From NCBI GenBank assembly GCA_964304625.1, contig OZ199838.1, positions 5,642,001-5,706,000 of the forward strand: a stretch of 64,000 nt of DNA. Reading direction: 5' to 3'. Source of the stretch: Kudoa neothunni (taxonomy: Eukaryota; Cnidaria). Below the pieces are notes generated by a model. It ran no database searches and had not been told where the DNA came from. It saw only the letters and a program-made list of their open reading frames with translations. Below are positions 46,322 to 56,889 of this stretch, one piece after another (position 1 is the first letter of the stretch; each line of letters opens with the position of its first letter). Position numbers and translations under genes: made by a program.

Positions 46322-47754
46322 TTAATTAGAACTTCCTCCTCCAAAAAGTGCAAGAATGTAAAGGAAGAGTGTGAGCAAATCGGTGTATATGTTGATAGCA
46401 GCCATGACGTAAGCATCAATCGGATATTCGTATTTTTTTCCTCCCACCATCAGTTGAACATCATAAACGATATACTAGTAATAAATTAATAAAAACGAAA
46501 ATTATGCGGGTAATAATTTTAATTATTTAATATGAAATATAGTAAACTTAAGTTTTGTACAGACGCAACGCAGAAGATAATTGGTAAATACCACGGAACA
46601 AACTAAGGCACCAATTGCGGAATATAACACTTTGAGAGCTCGACTTCGTAAGAATATAGCCATAATACCAAAAATAATTAATCCCAGAGTAATAACTGTA
46701 ATATATGGACCCCATCCTGTAAAATCATACTAGATTTCTGTTGAAATGAGCAAAACAATCAAATAATGTCACTTTGACTTGAGTTGCGAATATTATTAGG
46801 ATAATAAAAATTCCCTTAAAACAAGTAAGAATGGATAGAAAAATAAATATTGTAACAAATAAGTACAAATGTGGCAAAAAATGCGTAGAGTACGATATCA
46901 GAGCGAAAGAAACTAACATTCACATTTAAAAATAGCGGGAATATAATAACATACCCTGTAACAAACCCAACCATTCCAGAAAATATTAACGTCTTAAAAA
47001 AATCAATTAAAATATTGACAAAAATATTGTTGTTACATATATAATTAACATGAATATATTTATAGGATAACTCATGCTTGTGAATATTATTAAGACAATC
47101 AATATGATATAAATCTACCTTAAAGATGGAATACAAGCCAATAAGAATGTAAAAAATAAATAAAGCCCTCTATCATCACTATTTTATTTAAAATTAAACA
47201 AAAAGTATTCTTACAGGAAGGTGTAGAGAACCCAAGTATTGTTTATCACAAATTCTGATATGGGGTCGCTAAATGCGTTAATAGTTAGCCGAGAAGAATT
47301 CAATTCAATCTACTATAAAACAAACAAGCAAATAACACCACCAGTGACTAAAACTTGCATTGATATGATGCCCAAAACCTACAAAAATCAATTAACTTTC
47401 ACTACACAAATGGTTATATGTTTGAGATTGATCTTCGAAATAGAATGTAAAAAATTATTTGAAACCAAATATTTAAACAGTCGGGAGTTTACCTTTCTAA
47501 TAAACCCTATAAATTTGAATAAGTAATTAATGAATAAAAATCATTTATTGACCATGACGTATCCTTCTGTCACAATCTTTGTTTATTAAATTTTCGGTTC
47601 TATCTTCTGCAGAATTGTTATTAGGATAACAAGGAGGTTCAGGTGGTGAAATGTCTCCAGGATGCACCTCATATTTAGGGTTATTTTCTTCAGGGGGGAA
47701 GTTCAAAACACTCGGGGGTTCTACTTCTCTAGGGTATTCCTCAGGTGACTCCAT
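46322..47754 (-). CDS. Lifeguard / TMBIM-family membrane protein 1, 11 exons, 280 aa
   Basis: TMBIM (Bax inhibitor-1 superfamily) proteins are seven-helix channels or leaks for Ca2+ in ER, Golgi or plasma membrane that modulate cell death. Exons (minus): 47754-47553, 47506-47493 (14-nt microexon), 47378-47314, 47268-47215, 47169-47119, 47076-47037, 46992-46955, 46912-46867, 46814-46773, 46729-46592, 46474-46322; introns 42-52 bp except 114 and 117. All are GT-AG and sum to 843 nt in frame. A Pro/Glu-rich N-tail (MESPEEYPREVEPPS), typical of the lifeguard branch, precedes CDRRIRHGFIRKVLG and seven helices. Diagnostic blocks: YPINIFMLIIYTLIFSG, ATQVKYDFTGWGPYI, VYIVYDVQLMVGGKKYEYP and MAAINIYTDLLTLFLYILAL. 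The two conserved Asp of the pH/Ca2+ sensor (YDVQ and YTDL) are present. ATG 47754 (TTTAAAATGG) is preferred to an in-frame ATG 39 nt upstream because the paralogue starts in the same context. Confidence 0.93.
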
Positions 47755-47793
47755 TTTAAACAACTCACCCAACAATATACGATTATACTGCAA

Positions 47794-49306
47794 TCAGGCA
47801 GCGGATAAGAGTAATATTATAATAATAAAGATAATATGATAAACCTTGATAAGATTAATTTATAAAGTAGTGACAATGCTATTATACATAACTCGTTTAC
47901 ATTTTTCTTGGGGTTAATAAGGTTTAAAATCAACATTAAATCGTAGATAATATTTTTACTTTCAACGACATTGATTGAAACTTTCTTAATCGAAAGCACA
48001 ACTTATTTTTTCCTATTACTATCCCCTACCACAACAGTCGTTCACTGGATAACAAACATGGGTTCAAAAAGTCATTTATTAGTAAAATATTTATTTTTTC
48101 AAAATTTAAGTTAAGTACTTCAAAAAATCGATAAAAATTTAAATGGAAGATAATTTATATAATATAAACTATAAATAAATAGATTATCGGTGTTTCATAT
48201 CTGATTGGAGATCGTATCAATTTTAACATAATCTTATACACTAAGAATTATTCATCATTGTTTGGTAAGAATACAAATTTTTTTGAATAGATTCTTATTC
48301 TCTGGGATAAATCTGTAGAAGGTCATACATTTTGATCCATTTATCACTAAAATCTATAAATTTTGTAATTGTTAGAGTTGCTCCATCCCGTCCTAATTTT
48401 TTTGCAAATTTAGTCGGAGTGATATGATAAAAAGGTCAATGATCCATTTGTAATATTTATATCTACGGAAACAGTATTGTCCCAATTTTTTTTTATACGT
48501 AAAAATATTAAGAAAGATTTATGTTATTTTATATTTAGTGTTAGATATAATTAAAAAATATTCTAAGACAACAAATATTTTTCCATATTTAATAATTATT
48601 AAATAATTCAATTGAACTAAAATTTATAGTGTATATAATTTATTATTCGCTTTATCCTTATTTTTGCCTGAATAATTAAGACCGAAACAATTTTTTTACG
48701 AAAAACTATTAAAGTTTCACGTTTGGTTTGAACTTTTAATTTTTGCAAGAATCTACACCAATTTTAGAACAAATGTAGATAAAACAATACCAAATGCCTC
48801 AATGAATTTATGGATGAATTATTTGATTTGGAACGGTTTTTGTTTTCGGTATAAACTCATTTATAATTGATTGAGTATCGAATTCCTTATCATTCAACGT
48901 TAAAAGTTAACCTTCGAAGGACGGTACTTTCAAGACTTACGTCGGGGCAGACGGGAGTCTAACTTAATTCTGGATATTTTAGATTATTTTTTTAGAAATT
49001 CTTAATTAAAATTTTCCCATGTAATTTAGAAGTAGCGAAAAATTACAGAAAACATTTAAATAATAATAATGAAATATAACTCAGTCAATGATATGGGATA
49101 AATTAGTTGAATTAATACAACATATACGATAGATAAATAAAATGGCCAATTCATCAATATCAAGTTTTTGCAATATTCTAATGCACCCATTCTCTATACG
49201 CAGATTCTACAATGTTTGAAAGAGTTTAAGAGATGAAAATAAAAACAATAAATCAGTAATCATTGGAAGATGCTATCTGAAACAGCTCATTAATCTTATT
49301 CTAATT
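47794..49306. other. 5' flank of lifeguard gene 1, nothing recognised
   Basis: AT-rich; a GC-richer patch at 48900-48965 is unassigned. No gene or RNA seen. Confidence 0.4.
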
Positions 49307-50504
49307 CAAGGGTCGGCATTCGATATGACCGGAAGAGCCGGTTATTGATGGTGGGCAAAAATTTTTCTACTTCGGGAGCCGCACATTAAAATAGACTCCA
49401 AAATCAAAATATTTAACTTTGAAACCATGAATACATACATTTCAGAAAAATCAGAAGAAAATTATCCAATTAGTCTATCTGCGCGTTTTTCTATAACTAA
49501 TTAACCTATTATTTTTCTTGTTAGTATTTAATGTAGAGAGAAATAATAATAAAAAATTATGCACCTAAATTTGTCTGCTTACTTCAAATAATATAGTAAT
49601 TTCCTTTTCAAAAATTTCCATTATGAAGAATTAGAAATTTTACCATTGTCCACTATATAACATATATCTACTATGTAAAACTCACTTTCATGAGCATTAT
49701 TGTAAACAAAAAGAACATTTCAACCATATAAATTAATGTTTTAAAATTGAAAGGTTTACCTACTTTCTAGTGTACTTTCTCGAATTTAATTATTTCAACG
49801 ACATTTTATGGGGGTTTCTTTGTATTAAAACGAAAGAACGTTTAATATTACAAGATAATTCTTTATAATGGATAAAATTTAATGAAAATGTATGTATAAC
49901 TACTTTTTTACGTAAAAAATTTGATTCGACAAAATTTTTAAACTGGGAGAACTATCAACACTTTCATAAGTCTAATTTAAAGGTTCCAAAAGAGTTGTGC
50001 ATATAAACAAATAAGATGTGTTTTGAAAAATACCCAAAAAATTTATTTTTAAGTAGTTTCGGTTTAATAATAACCTTTTTATTAAGGAGAAATTTTTTAA
50101 TGATAAAAAATAATTTTTGATTTAAAACCATAGATAAAATTGAGAACATTTAGAGTTATTTTGCCCCGTTAATTATTGCATAAGAATAGGACAATGTTCT
50201 ATAAGGAATTCTTAATATTTAATTTATAAGTTATTTGTTTTTGCTGAATTTCTCCTTTCTATATTTAAATTTTAAATTTCAAATTAAGAAAATTAGTTCA
50301 AGTTGGTAAAATTGGAGTATCATACATTCATTTCAATACCCATATATTTCCGTGAAAAAATGATTTATGTGTGATAAAAATTCAAAATTTGAACGTAATA
50401 ATGAGTTCAGCGACTAGGAATTATATAATTTCTTAGCGTTTTAACCTTAGATATTGGAGTTTATATTATGCATGTAGGGTGGGAGCCACAGGTTGCCGAC
50501 CCCC
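49307..50504. mobile_element. Possible non-autonomous hAT element
   Basis: The left boundary CAAGGGTCGGCATTCG and right boundary read inward GGGGGTCGGCAACCTGTGGC share the GGGTCGGCA core and the adjoining GGAGCC/GGCTCC motif seen at ends of many animal hAT elements (CAGGGGTCGGCAACC). The 1.2 kb between is AT-rich and non-coding. I could not find an 8-bp duplication, so borders and even the pairing of the two ends are uncertain. Confidence 0.45.
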
Positions 50505-50639
50505 GACCTATCGGATTAACGATATTAGTGTTATTTCATTATTCTGTAATCTAAAAGTCTAAAAAGCCCACCGATAAATAGGTAAATAGATAAAAAGTTG
50601 AGAAATATTATTTGTTATTCATGCAATCATGTTTAAAAT

Positions 50640-51034
50640 TAATTTTTTCGTTTACAAGTTAAAAACCGGCGCAACTTATTAGGTCGTGGAGTTAAGGCTG
50701 GTTGGATCACCCCCACATTAACGCTGGAGGCACAGCAGGACGAGTAACATCCATCCTCTCGCCCTAATCTTTCTGTGGTAACGTGGAAGTTTAACCCATT
50801 AAACACCCTCGTCTGTGGGACAATTGCCACCCCAAACCCTATCCACAGGGACTTTGGCTTTACGGAGATTTCAAATCGGTTAATGCATGTGAAATTACAC
50901 TCTTACAACAGCTCCCATTATGGGATAGAGACACACCCGTACAAAAACAATCGACCGATCGGTGGCGGGAATCGAACCTAATATCTACGGGTAATGAGTC
51001 CAGTCATCACACCATTGGACTAGCTGTTCTCGGC
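50640..51034 (-). mobile_element. tRNA-derived SINE (about 395 bp)
   Basis: On the minus strand the head starts GCCGAGAACAGCTAGTCC at 51034 and carries a polymerase III A box (TAGTCCAATGG, 51022-51012) and a perfect B box (GGTTCGATTCC, 50978-50968) at tRNA spacing, followed by CGCCACCGAT. The body is markedly more GC-rich than the neighbourhood, continues to about 50640 and ends near AT-rich DNA. It shows no open frame on the SINE strand that matches a protein. The parent tRNA is not resolved because the anticodon arm no longer folds cleanly. Only one copy is in this window, so body and tail limits are approximate. Confidence 0.78.
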
Positions 51035-51198
51035 TAATTTAAAATTATGAGAATCGACGACCACGCCACTCATTGACTTTTTGATGAAATAATCTAATAA
51101 ATCCTATATTTGACTTATAAAAAAGGAATGTTAGGAAGATCTCAGAGAAGCATTATAGAAAAAAATGTCTAAACAATTCACTATTGTGGCTCGATTAA

Positions 51199-52540
51199 CC
51201 TCCCGAGCGTCTTTGGGGTTCATTTGACCCAAGGGATGTTTGAATCAATTTTAAAGAACTTTATTTTACATCAGTGAATTAAATATCATACCTATTCTCC
51301 TATAAATATGAGTTCTATTAAAATATTCCAGAAAATTTAAATTTGTACAGTAAGATCGCGAAATAATCAAAATACATATTCTTTCTTTGGGGTTCAATGG
51401 ACTCCACGTTTTTTTTCTATCAAACAACAAAAAAAATAAATTAAAACAATTTTGAGGATTCAATAAAATTCTATCGAGCGGAAACAGAGTTAATTTGAAA
51501 AAACTATGTGTACGTCAAATGCCGATCATTCGCCGAGGAGTGAAATGCTGCCAGAAATGGTTTTTAGTGTAATATTTTGAATGAAATTGAATCCGATATC
51601 AATGGATTTTAAGATAACTTTTGATAATTTCGTTGTTAACGTCATTACAAAACTTCTGGAGATAATAAATGCTATCGAAATATATACGAAGATAAGGATG
51701 GTATTAATTGGTTTTCTGAGAAATTTCAAATAACCCAAAGCTCTAAACGAAATATTTTTCCAAATCTAAACTTTAACCTCACATTTCTATTATTCAAAAA
51801 GAATAAACTCCTTAGCTAATACATTCCTCATATTTTATGGCAAGTCTTTTTCTTAACTGATATTTCAAATATTAACAAGTTGGACAACTATAATTATCAG
51901 CATTATTTGAAGATTCGGCAAACCAACAGTCGTTGGCATATATTGGAATCCTTGTCAATATGTTAATTTTTAGATCTAAATTATAATCAGTCAAATTCGT
52001 TTGTCGCGAGTGATGCTGTTATTATTCATGATCTCGACTGAGACAGGAAAGCGAGGAATGTTTTTTGTGTTTGTAGAACCAACTCTAATAAACGTAATTC
52101 AAAAGTTGTTTTCGTGATATTTCGTAACATTAAAAACTAAAATAATATAAATATCTCGCATTTTATCTATTTTGAAACAATATGTATTGCGGGTTTTATT
52201 TGGCGTGATTATTAAGAAATTAATTATAAAGGAAACAATTTTTAAGACTTCGTTAATATGAAATGATATATATTTTAATTAAAATCCATTAAATTAAATA
52301 GTCAAGTTAAACTTGTTAAATCAGATGCCCAATTGAACTTTTTTAATGTTTGGGTAATGATCTTTTACAACCGGCTGATGTTATAATTGTGACATTTTTC
52401 AATATTTTATCGATACTTTTCTCTCCTACTTTAGTAAATTACTTGTTACATTTTTATCCATAATTCAAGTTAAAAAAATTTTGGGTTATTGGACCCCAAA
52501 GGAAGGAATGTGTAAAGTCGGTTTTCAGGCGCATATAAGG
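51199..52540 (+). mobile_element. piggyBac-type relic (copy D), right end decayed
   Basis: TTAA at 51195-51198 is followed by CCTCCCGAGCGTCTTTGGGG and the near-palindrome GGGGTTCATTTGACCC (51215 on). The same module (TTCTTTGGGGTTCAATGG) recurs with its GGGG 174 bp further in at 51389. At the far side, GGGTTATTGGACCCCAAAG (about 52484-52502) is the inverted module, but the terminal bases beyond it do not match and TTAA only appears at 52541. The spacing of the repeated module equals that of the three better piggyBac copies, which is the main support. The interior is AT-rich and non-coding. Confidence 0.55.
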
Positions 52541-52859
52541 TTAAAGCGTTATCGGGAGCCAAAATGATGGCAATTAAGCATTTTAATCTACCCAGTAATA
52601 ATTATATTGTAGTTTTCAATTAATGAGAATAGTTCTTCCCTCTCTCGGTAGAACATTATCAAAAAATAAGGTATTATTTGTTCAAACGTTTTAATTGACC
52701 GAATACGAGTTTTTATGGAAAATACACCAGATTGAAATTGAGTTGTATAGTTGAATTATTAGCTTGTGAGAAAAAAATATCTCAAATTTTTTTAAGTAAA
52801 GAAAAAGTGATTCTTCAAAGAAATAAGCTATAAATAAAAGAATTTCATTTTAGTAATAG

Positions 52860-53465
52860 GCTGTTTTGTAAATTCAAAAAACCGCAAGTTCCTGAGAGAG
52901 GCAGGTAATGTGGCGGATATGGTGACAGATAATGAATGGACTGAAAATGTGTTTGACATAATAAATAATTCCAATTATTAACTTATTTTTATTCTTGACA
53001 AATATGCTCTTTTTTATGGGGAATTTTTTTCAGCGTACATATATTATAGAAACCGAAATCGAAATGAGGGGATGTAAACAATCAAAAATGAGTCAACGTG
53101 TTGGTACCTGCCTCATTGTTTGGAGAAAAGATACCACATCAAATTTTTATTACGTTGTTGATAAGTTCCCAAAGACACATTGTTTAAAGGAATGAATGAT
53201 AACCCTTCAAATATTTCTCACAAAATTAGTTGGGTGTTTGCAGCCAGTTTTATTTTATAAGATACTAAAATACTCGAAGAAGAAATTTATTCGGAAAACA
53301 GAAACATTCGTATTCTACTAGATCAATGTCCCCTTTATCCTTAATCCATAAATATATTAAAAAGTATCCAATTGAATTTTCTTCCGATAAATACCGCTAA
53401 CATCATGTAGCCAATTTATCTCGGTGTAATTCATAGTCTTAAAACGAATTACAGAAATATATATT
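52860..53465 (+). pseudogene. pogo/Tigger (CENP-B-like) transposase relic
   Basis: Plus-strand reading gives MRGCKQSKMSQRVGTCLIVW and KFPKTHCLKE (about 53064-53195), matching the RGYKKSKxRxTVLLCAN and GKSKxPRCFK blocks of Tigger transposases. Then, with stops between, come NRNIRILLDQCPLYP (about 53298-53342) for the LLLLDNCPAHP block (Asn of the second catalytic region changed to Gln), LNFLPINTANIM for FLPPNTTSLIQPMDQG, and LGVIHSLKTNYRN. Order and spacing fit one degraded gene. No terminal repeats were found around it, and it is not the Tigger-type element at 36615-37780. Confidence 0.72.
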
Positions 53466-55609
53466 CTCCAAAAATCTTTTATTTAACGATGACGCAATAA
53501 ATACTCCAAAATACATCATGTTAGATTGCCTAAATACCCCAAGAAATGTTTGGAAAACAGTCAGTAGGTTTGTTATCGTCAATAATTTCAATAAATTCTC
53601 GATTTCCTGTAATGGTATTCTGTTAACTTCAAACTTTTTAGTATACATAAAAAGAAATCATTCATTTGTTCTAATTGTGAAAAACATTTAATTATTGACG
53701 GCATAAGTTGTTGCTTATTCGTTTTAATTATTATAGATCAGAGTTTTCCTATTGGGGTTCGAGTCTCACACCTTGAATCAATGGAAAAGTTTTACGTCCG
53801 AGCATGCTTCGGACATAATGTACCAATTATAATTTATAAATAATCGGAATCTCTCTCGAAAATATATGTGTGATTCGTGCGCAATCGAAGCTGAATTAAG
53901 ACTATTAAACAAATAGTCATTTGATGAATTTTATTGGAAATTAATTTGTTTTACATCTACTTTTTGCTATTTAATAATATATGAAATAAAAATGGTAATT
54001 TATTTCTTATTAATTCATAAATAAAATATTTAGTAAGAATCTTGTATGTATACCTTGACAAAAAAATCGTAAAATATTTCCTTTGGAATGGAAAGTACAA
54101 ACAAATTATAAAATGTTTCAAAATAGGTTGAATTATTAAAAATTTCATTATGTATTTTCTTAAATTAAACTTTAATTAGCGCTCATATATTCTATAGACC
54201 CGAACTTTACTCTTGAGGTTGGGTCATGTGTCTATTTTCTTAAATTAACTTTTAGTTTTATGATTAAAACAAAAAACTACAATATCTCCAATTTCGCGCA
54301 AGCGCCACTGTTCACATCTGATATTTTGCACTAAAATATTAAAATATCTAGTTTACCCACTGATAAAGAGATCTGGTTTAGCCTGTTTAAAACCCAAATA
54401 TGACATGAAAAGTCCAAACATTAAATTTATTATCAGTTATATATATTTAATTTCCATTTTTTTAAGTCGGCGGCTTTTTCATTTTTAAAGTAATTTTAGT
54501 TAAATTATTTTTTCCGCCAAAAAATACATCTATTCTTAAATATCTTTTTTAGGAATGGGTGCTGAAACTAAGATGAATGGGGAAGCGCTGTTATGGATGA
54601 ACTCGATGATGCTGATCATTTGGAAGAGGAAGAATCTATTCATGACAACAAACTTGACAAGCATGACTTAAGTACAGTAGTTAACCAATTTTTCGCACAT
54701 TTTTCAGCCTTCAAGCCTATTGTTGCTCTGATGAACATGCGATAAAAATAATTGTCCTTTAATTGGGTAGCAAATTTGTATAATGTATGTGTATTTTCCG
54801 TCTTATTCTCCATAAAACTGTTTTTTAATAATCTAATTTTGTTATCTTTGATAAACGTACATATTGCTTTGCGATAACTCGAACCTCCGCATGGATACAA
54901 ATCCCATTTACTGGCTATTTCATCGTGTTATTTCCTGTATTTACCAAATGTGTTATACGTCAAGAGAAATACGAGAATTATAATAATTTTAATATATATA
55001 GTCATATTATTAATAATTAATGTAAACGTATTGATGAGAATTCTTTTTTTTCTTAAAGTACATGCCGCACATCCTATAATTAAAATATAACGATGTTATA
55101 ATAATATTGTTGTATAAATTTGTGTGGCCAAATTAAATTTCCCTGCTGCGCGGGCATTATCCGCGCAAAATCGGTTACCTGATGTAACTTGAACATTTCT
55201 ATTCACACGGTAGACCTCTACTAATATTTTGAAAAATAAACAATTTTTACATAGCAACCTAAAGTCTCGGCTAACACAATCGGAAGGCCTTTACAGCCGA
55301 AGAGATTACATGCTTGCTCTTTCTACATCCAGTCATGGATCTTTTAAGCGAAGTATGTAAAAATCAAGGGATAAAAACGAAACAGATAACTTTCCAAAAA
55401 AATAGAAATATTTGATGTATACACGCATTAGAAAGACCTCGATATTGCAATGCTTCTTACTATTGTGTGATAAATTATATTCCTCAAAACATAATTTACG
55501 TTAAAAATTATCGCACAATTTATATTGCATCGTAAACACCGCGACAACCCCGAATGGATCAATTAGCTTACATACAAATGAAATAATAATAGAAACAATA
55601 AAAAAGTTG
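53466..55609. other. Intergenic between pogo relic and lifeguard gene 2
   Basis: AT-rich. An 86-codon minus-strand frame (54900-54640) has protein-like composition but no family I recognise. At 53750-53830 a short GC-richer patch has GGTTCGAGTCTC and the hairpin GTCCGAGCATGCTTCGGAC, but no A box is seen, so I do not call an RNA gene. Confidence 0.4.
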
Positions 55610-56889
55610 TTATATAATTATTATCTGAAAACAAATAAGAGATAGAATACAAAGGAAGAGGTTGATCAAATCTGCATACAAGTTGAGAGCAGCCACAACG
55701 TAAGCATCAATAGGATATTCATACTTTCTTCCCCCCACAATGAGTTGCGTATCATAAACAATGTACTAAAAATAAATTATAAAGCCGCAAAAATTAATGT
55801 TATAGAGTTTTTAATATGGTATTTTTAACAATTCAAATGTGATGTGCCAATATAACGAAAAACACAGAAAAATACAACTGAGGATACAAGAACACCGAAA
55901 ATAATCAATCCCATCGTAATAGTCAAGATATAAGGACCACATCCAGTGAAATCATACTAATCTATCATTATAATAGTTTCGAATAATTAGCAAAAATACT
56001 TGTGTTTGTATGGCAAATATTACAAGCAAAACGAATATAACCTAAATTTGAAATTACAATTATTGCCTATAAGTGAATGTAAGAAAACTAAAGTACGAAT
56101 GCGGCTGTTATAGCGTATAGAACTATTTCCGAGTTGTAGTTGCTAATTACTTAAATTATTATCAATACGAAAACTGACATTGTACCATGAAGTAAAACCT
56201 ATTAATGTTGACAATATCAGAGTCTATAAAAGAAATTGCCTTCAAATTGACATATAACGGGAGGGTTATGTAAAGGGATAACATAATAATATTAACCGGA
56301 TGTTTTTGACTGAAGTAAACATTAAATTTAATTACCAACTTCTTAGCTACCTTAAATAAGGCACAAATACCAACAACAGTGATATGGACAATAGCGATGC
56401 CCTAAAATAGTACAGGGTAGAAATTTCGTTGAAATTCATACAATGATGTGTAAAGAATCCATGAGTGTTGGGCAAAGTATTCTGCAATTGGTTTGCTTAA
56501 TTTGAAAATTAAGTTTCATGTGGGTGTTGCATACACATACTAGTAGAAAAAAAGAGCGATAAACCCACATGTAACAAGAAGTTGTGCAGACACAATAGCC
56601 AACACCTAAAAAGAGATGATTTCCTTGTGCCAGAAAAACTGTGGTATGGTTTCTGCTTTGGTTTCATAGAGTCAAAACGTAGTCGACATACTATATATTA
56701 TTTTATTCTTACCTTCCTAATAAAGCCTAAATATTTATTATAAAACTTTAAAAATCAAATTAAACCGTGTCGAATCCTGATATCACAATCTTTTATTAAC
56801 GGATAATCCCGTTCTTCCTGCGTTAGGATCTCAGCGATATAACATTGTGGCAGTTCCACCATTTCATTTATTTTTTTCTCTGAATTCAT
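55610..56889 (-). CDS. Lifeguard / TMBIM-family protein 2, 11 exons, altered membrane core
   Basis: Paralogue of 46322-47754 with every intron position shared. Exons: 56889-56766, 56726-56713 (14-nt microexon), 56605-56541, 56495-56442, 56401-56351, 56309-56270 (homologous end) or 56252, 56223-56186, 56142-56097, 56041-56000, 55956-55876, 55765-55610. The N-tail is short (MNSEKKINEMVELPQC); then CDIRIRHGFIRKVLAIVSAQ, KHPVNIIMLSLY, NSEIVLYAITAAF, AIQTQYDFTGCGPYI, VYIVYDTQLIVGGRKYEYP and ALNLYADLINLFL. Both sensor Asp (YDTQ, YADL) remain. Differences: exon 10 is 57 nt shorter in frame, removing 19 residues so that helices 5 and 6 merge. The exon-6 donor GTAAC of gene 1 reads ATAAC, and the next usable GT would leave a 28-bp intron (242 aa in all). 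All other exons stay open. Either a diverged functional protein with changed topology or an early pseudogene. Confidence 0.82.

Noticed and set aside
53750-53830. Possible tRNA or SINE (GGTTCGAGTCTC plus a hairpin)
   Set aside because: No A box at the right distance and no cloverleaf could be drawn.
54640-54900. 86-codon minus-strand frame (MYPCGGSSYRKAICTF)
   Set aside because: No family match, no splice-linked neighbour, and a competing plus-strand frame overlaps it.
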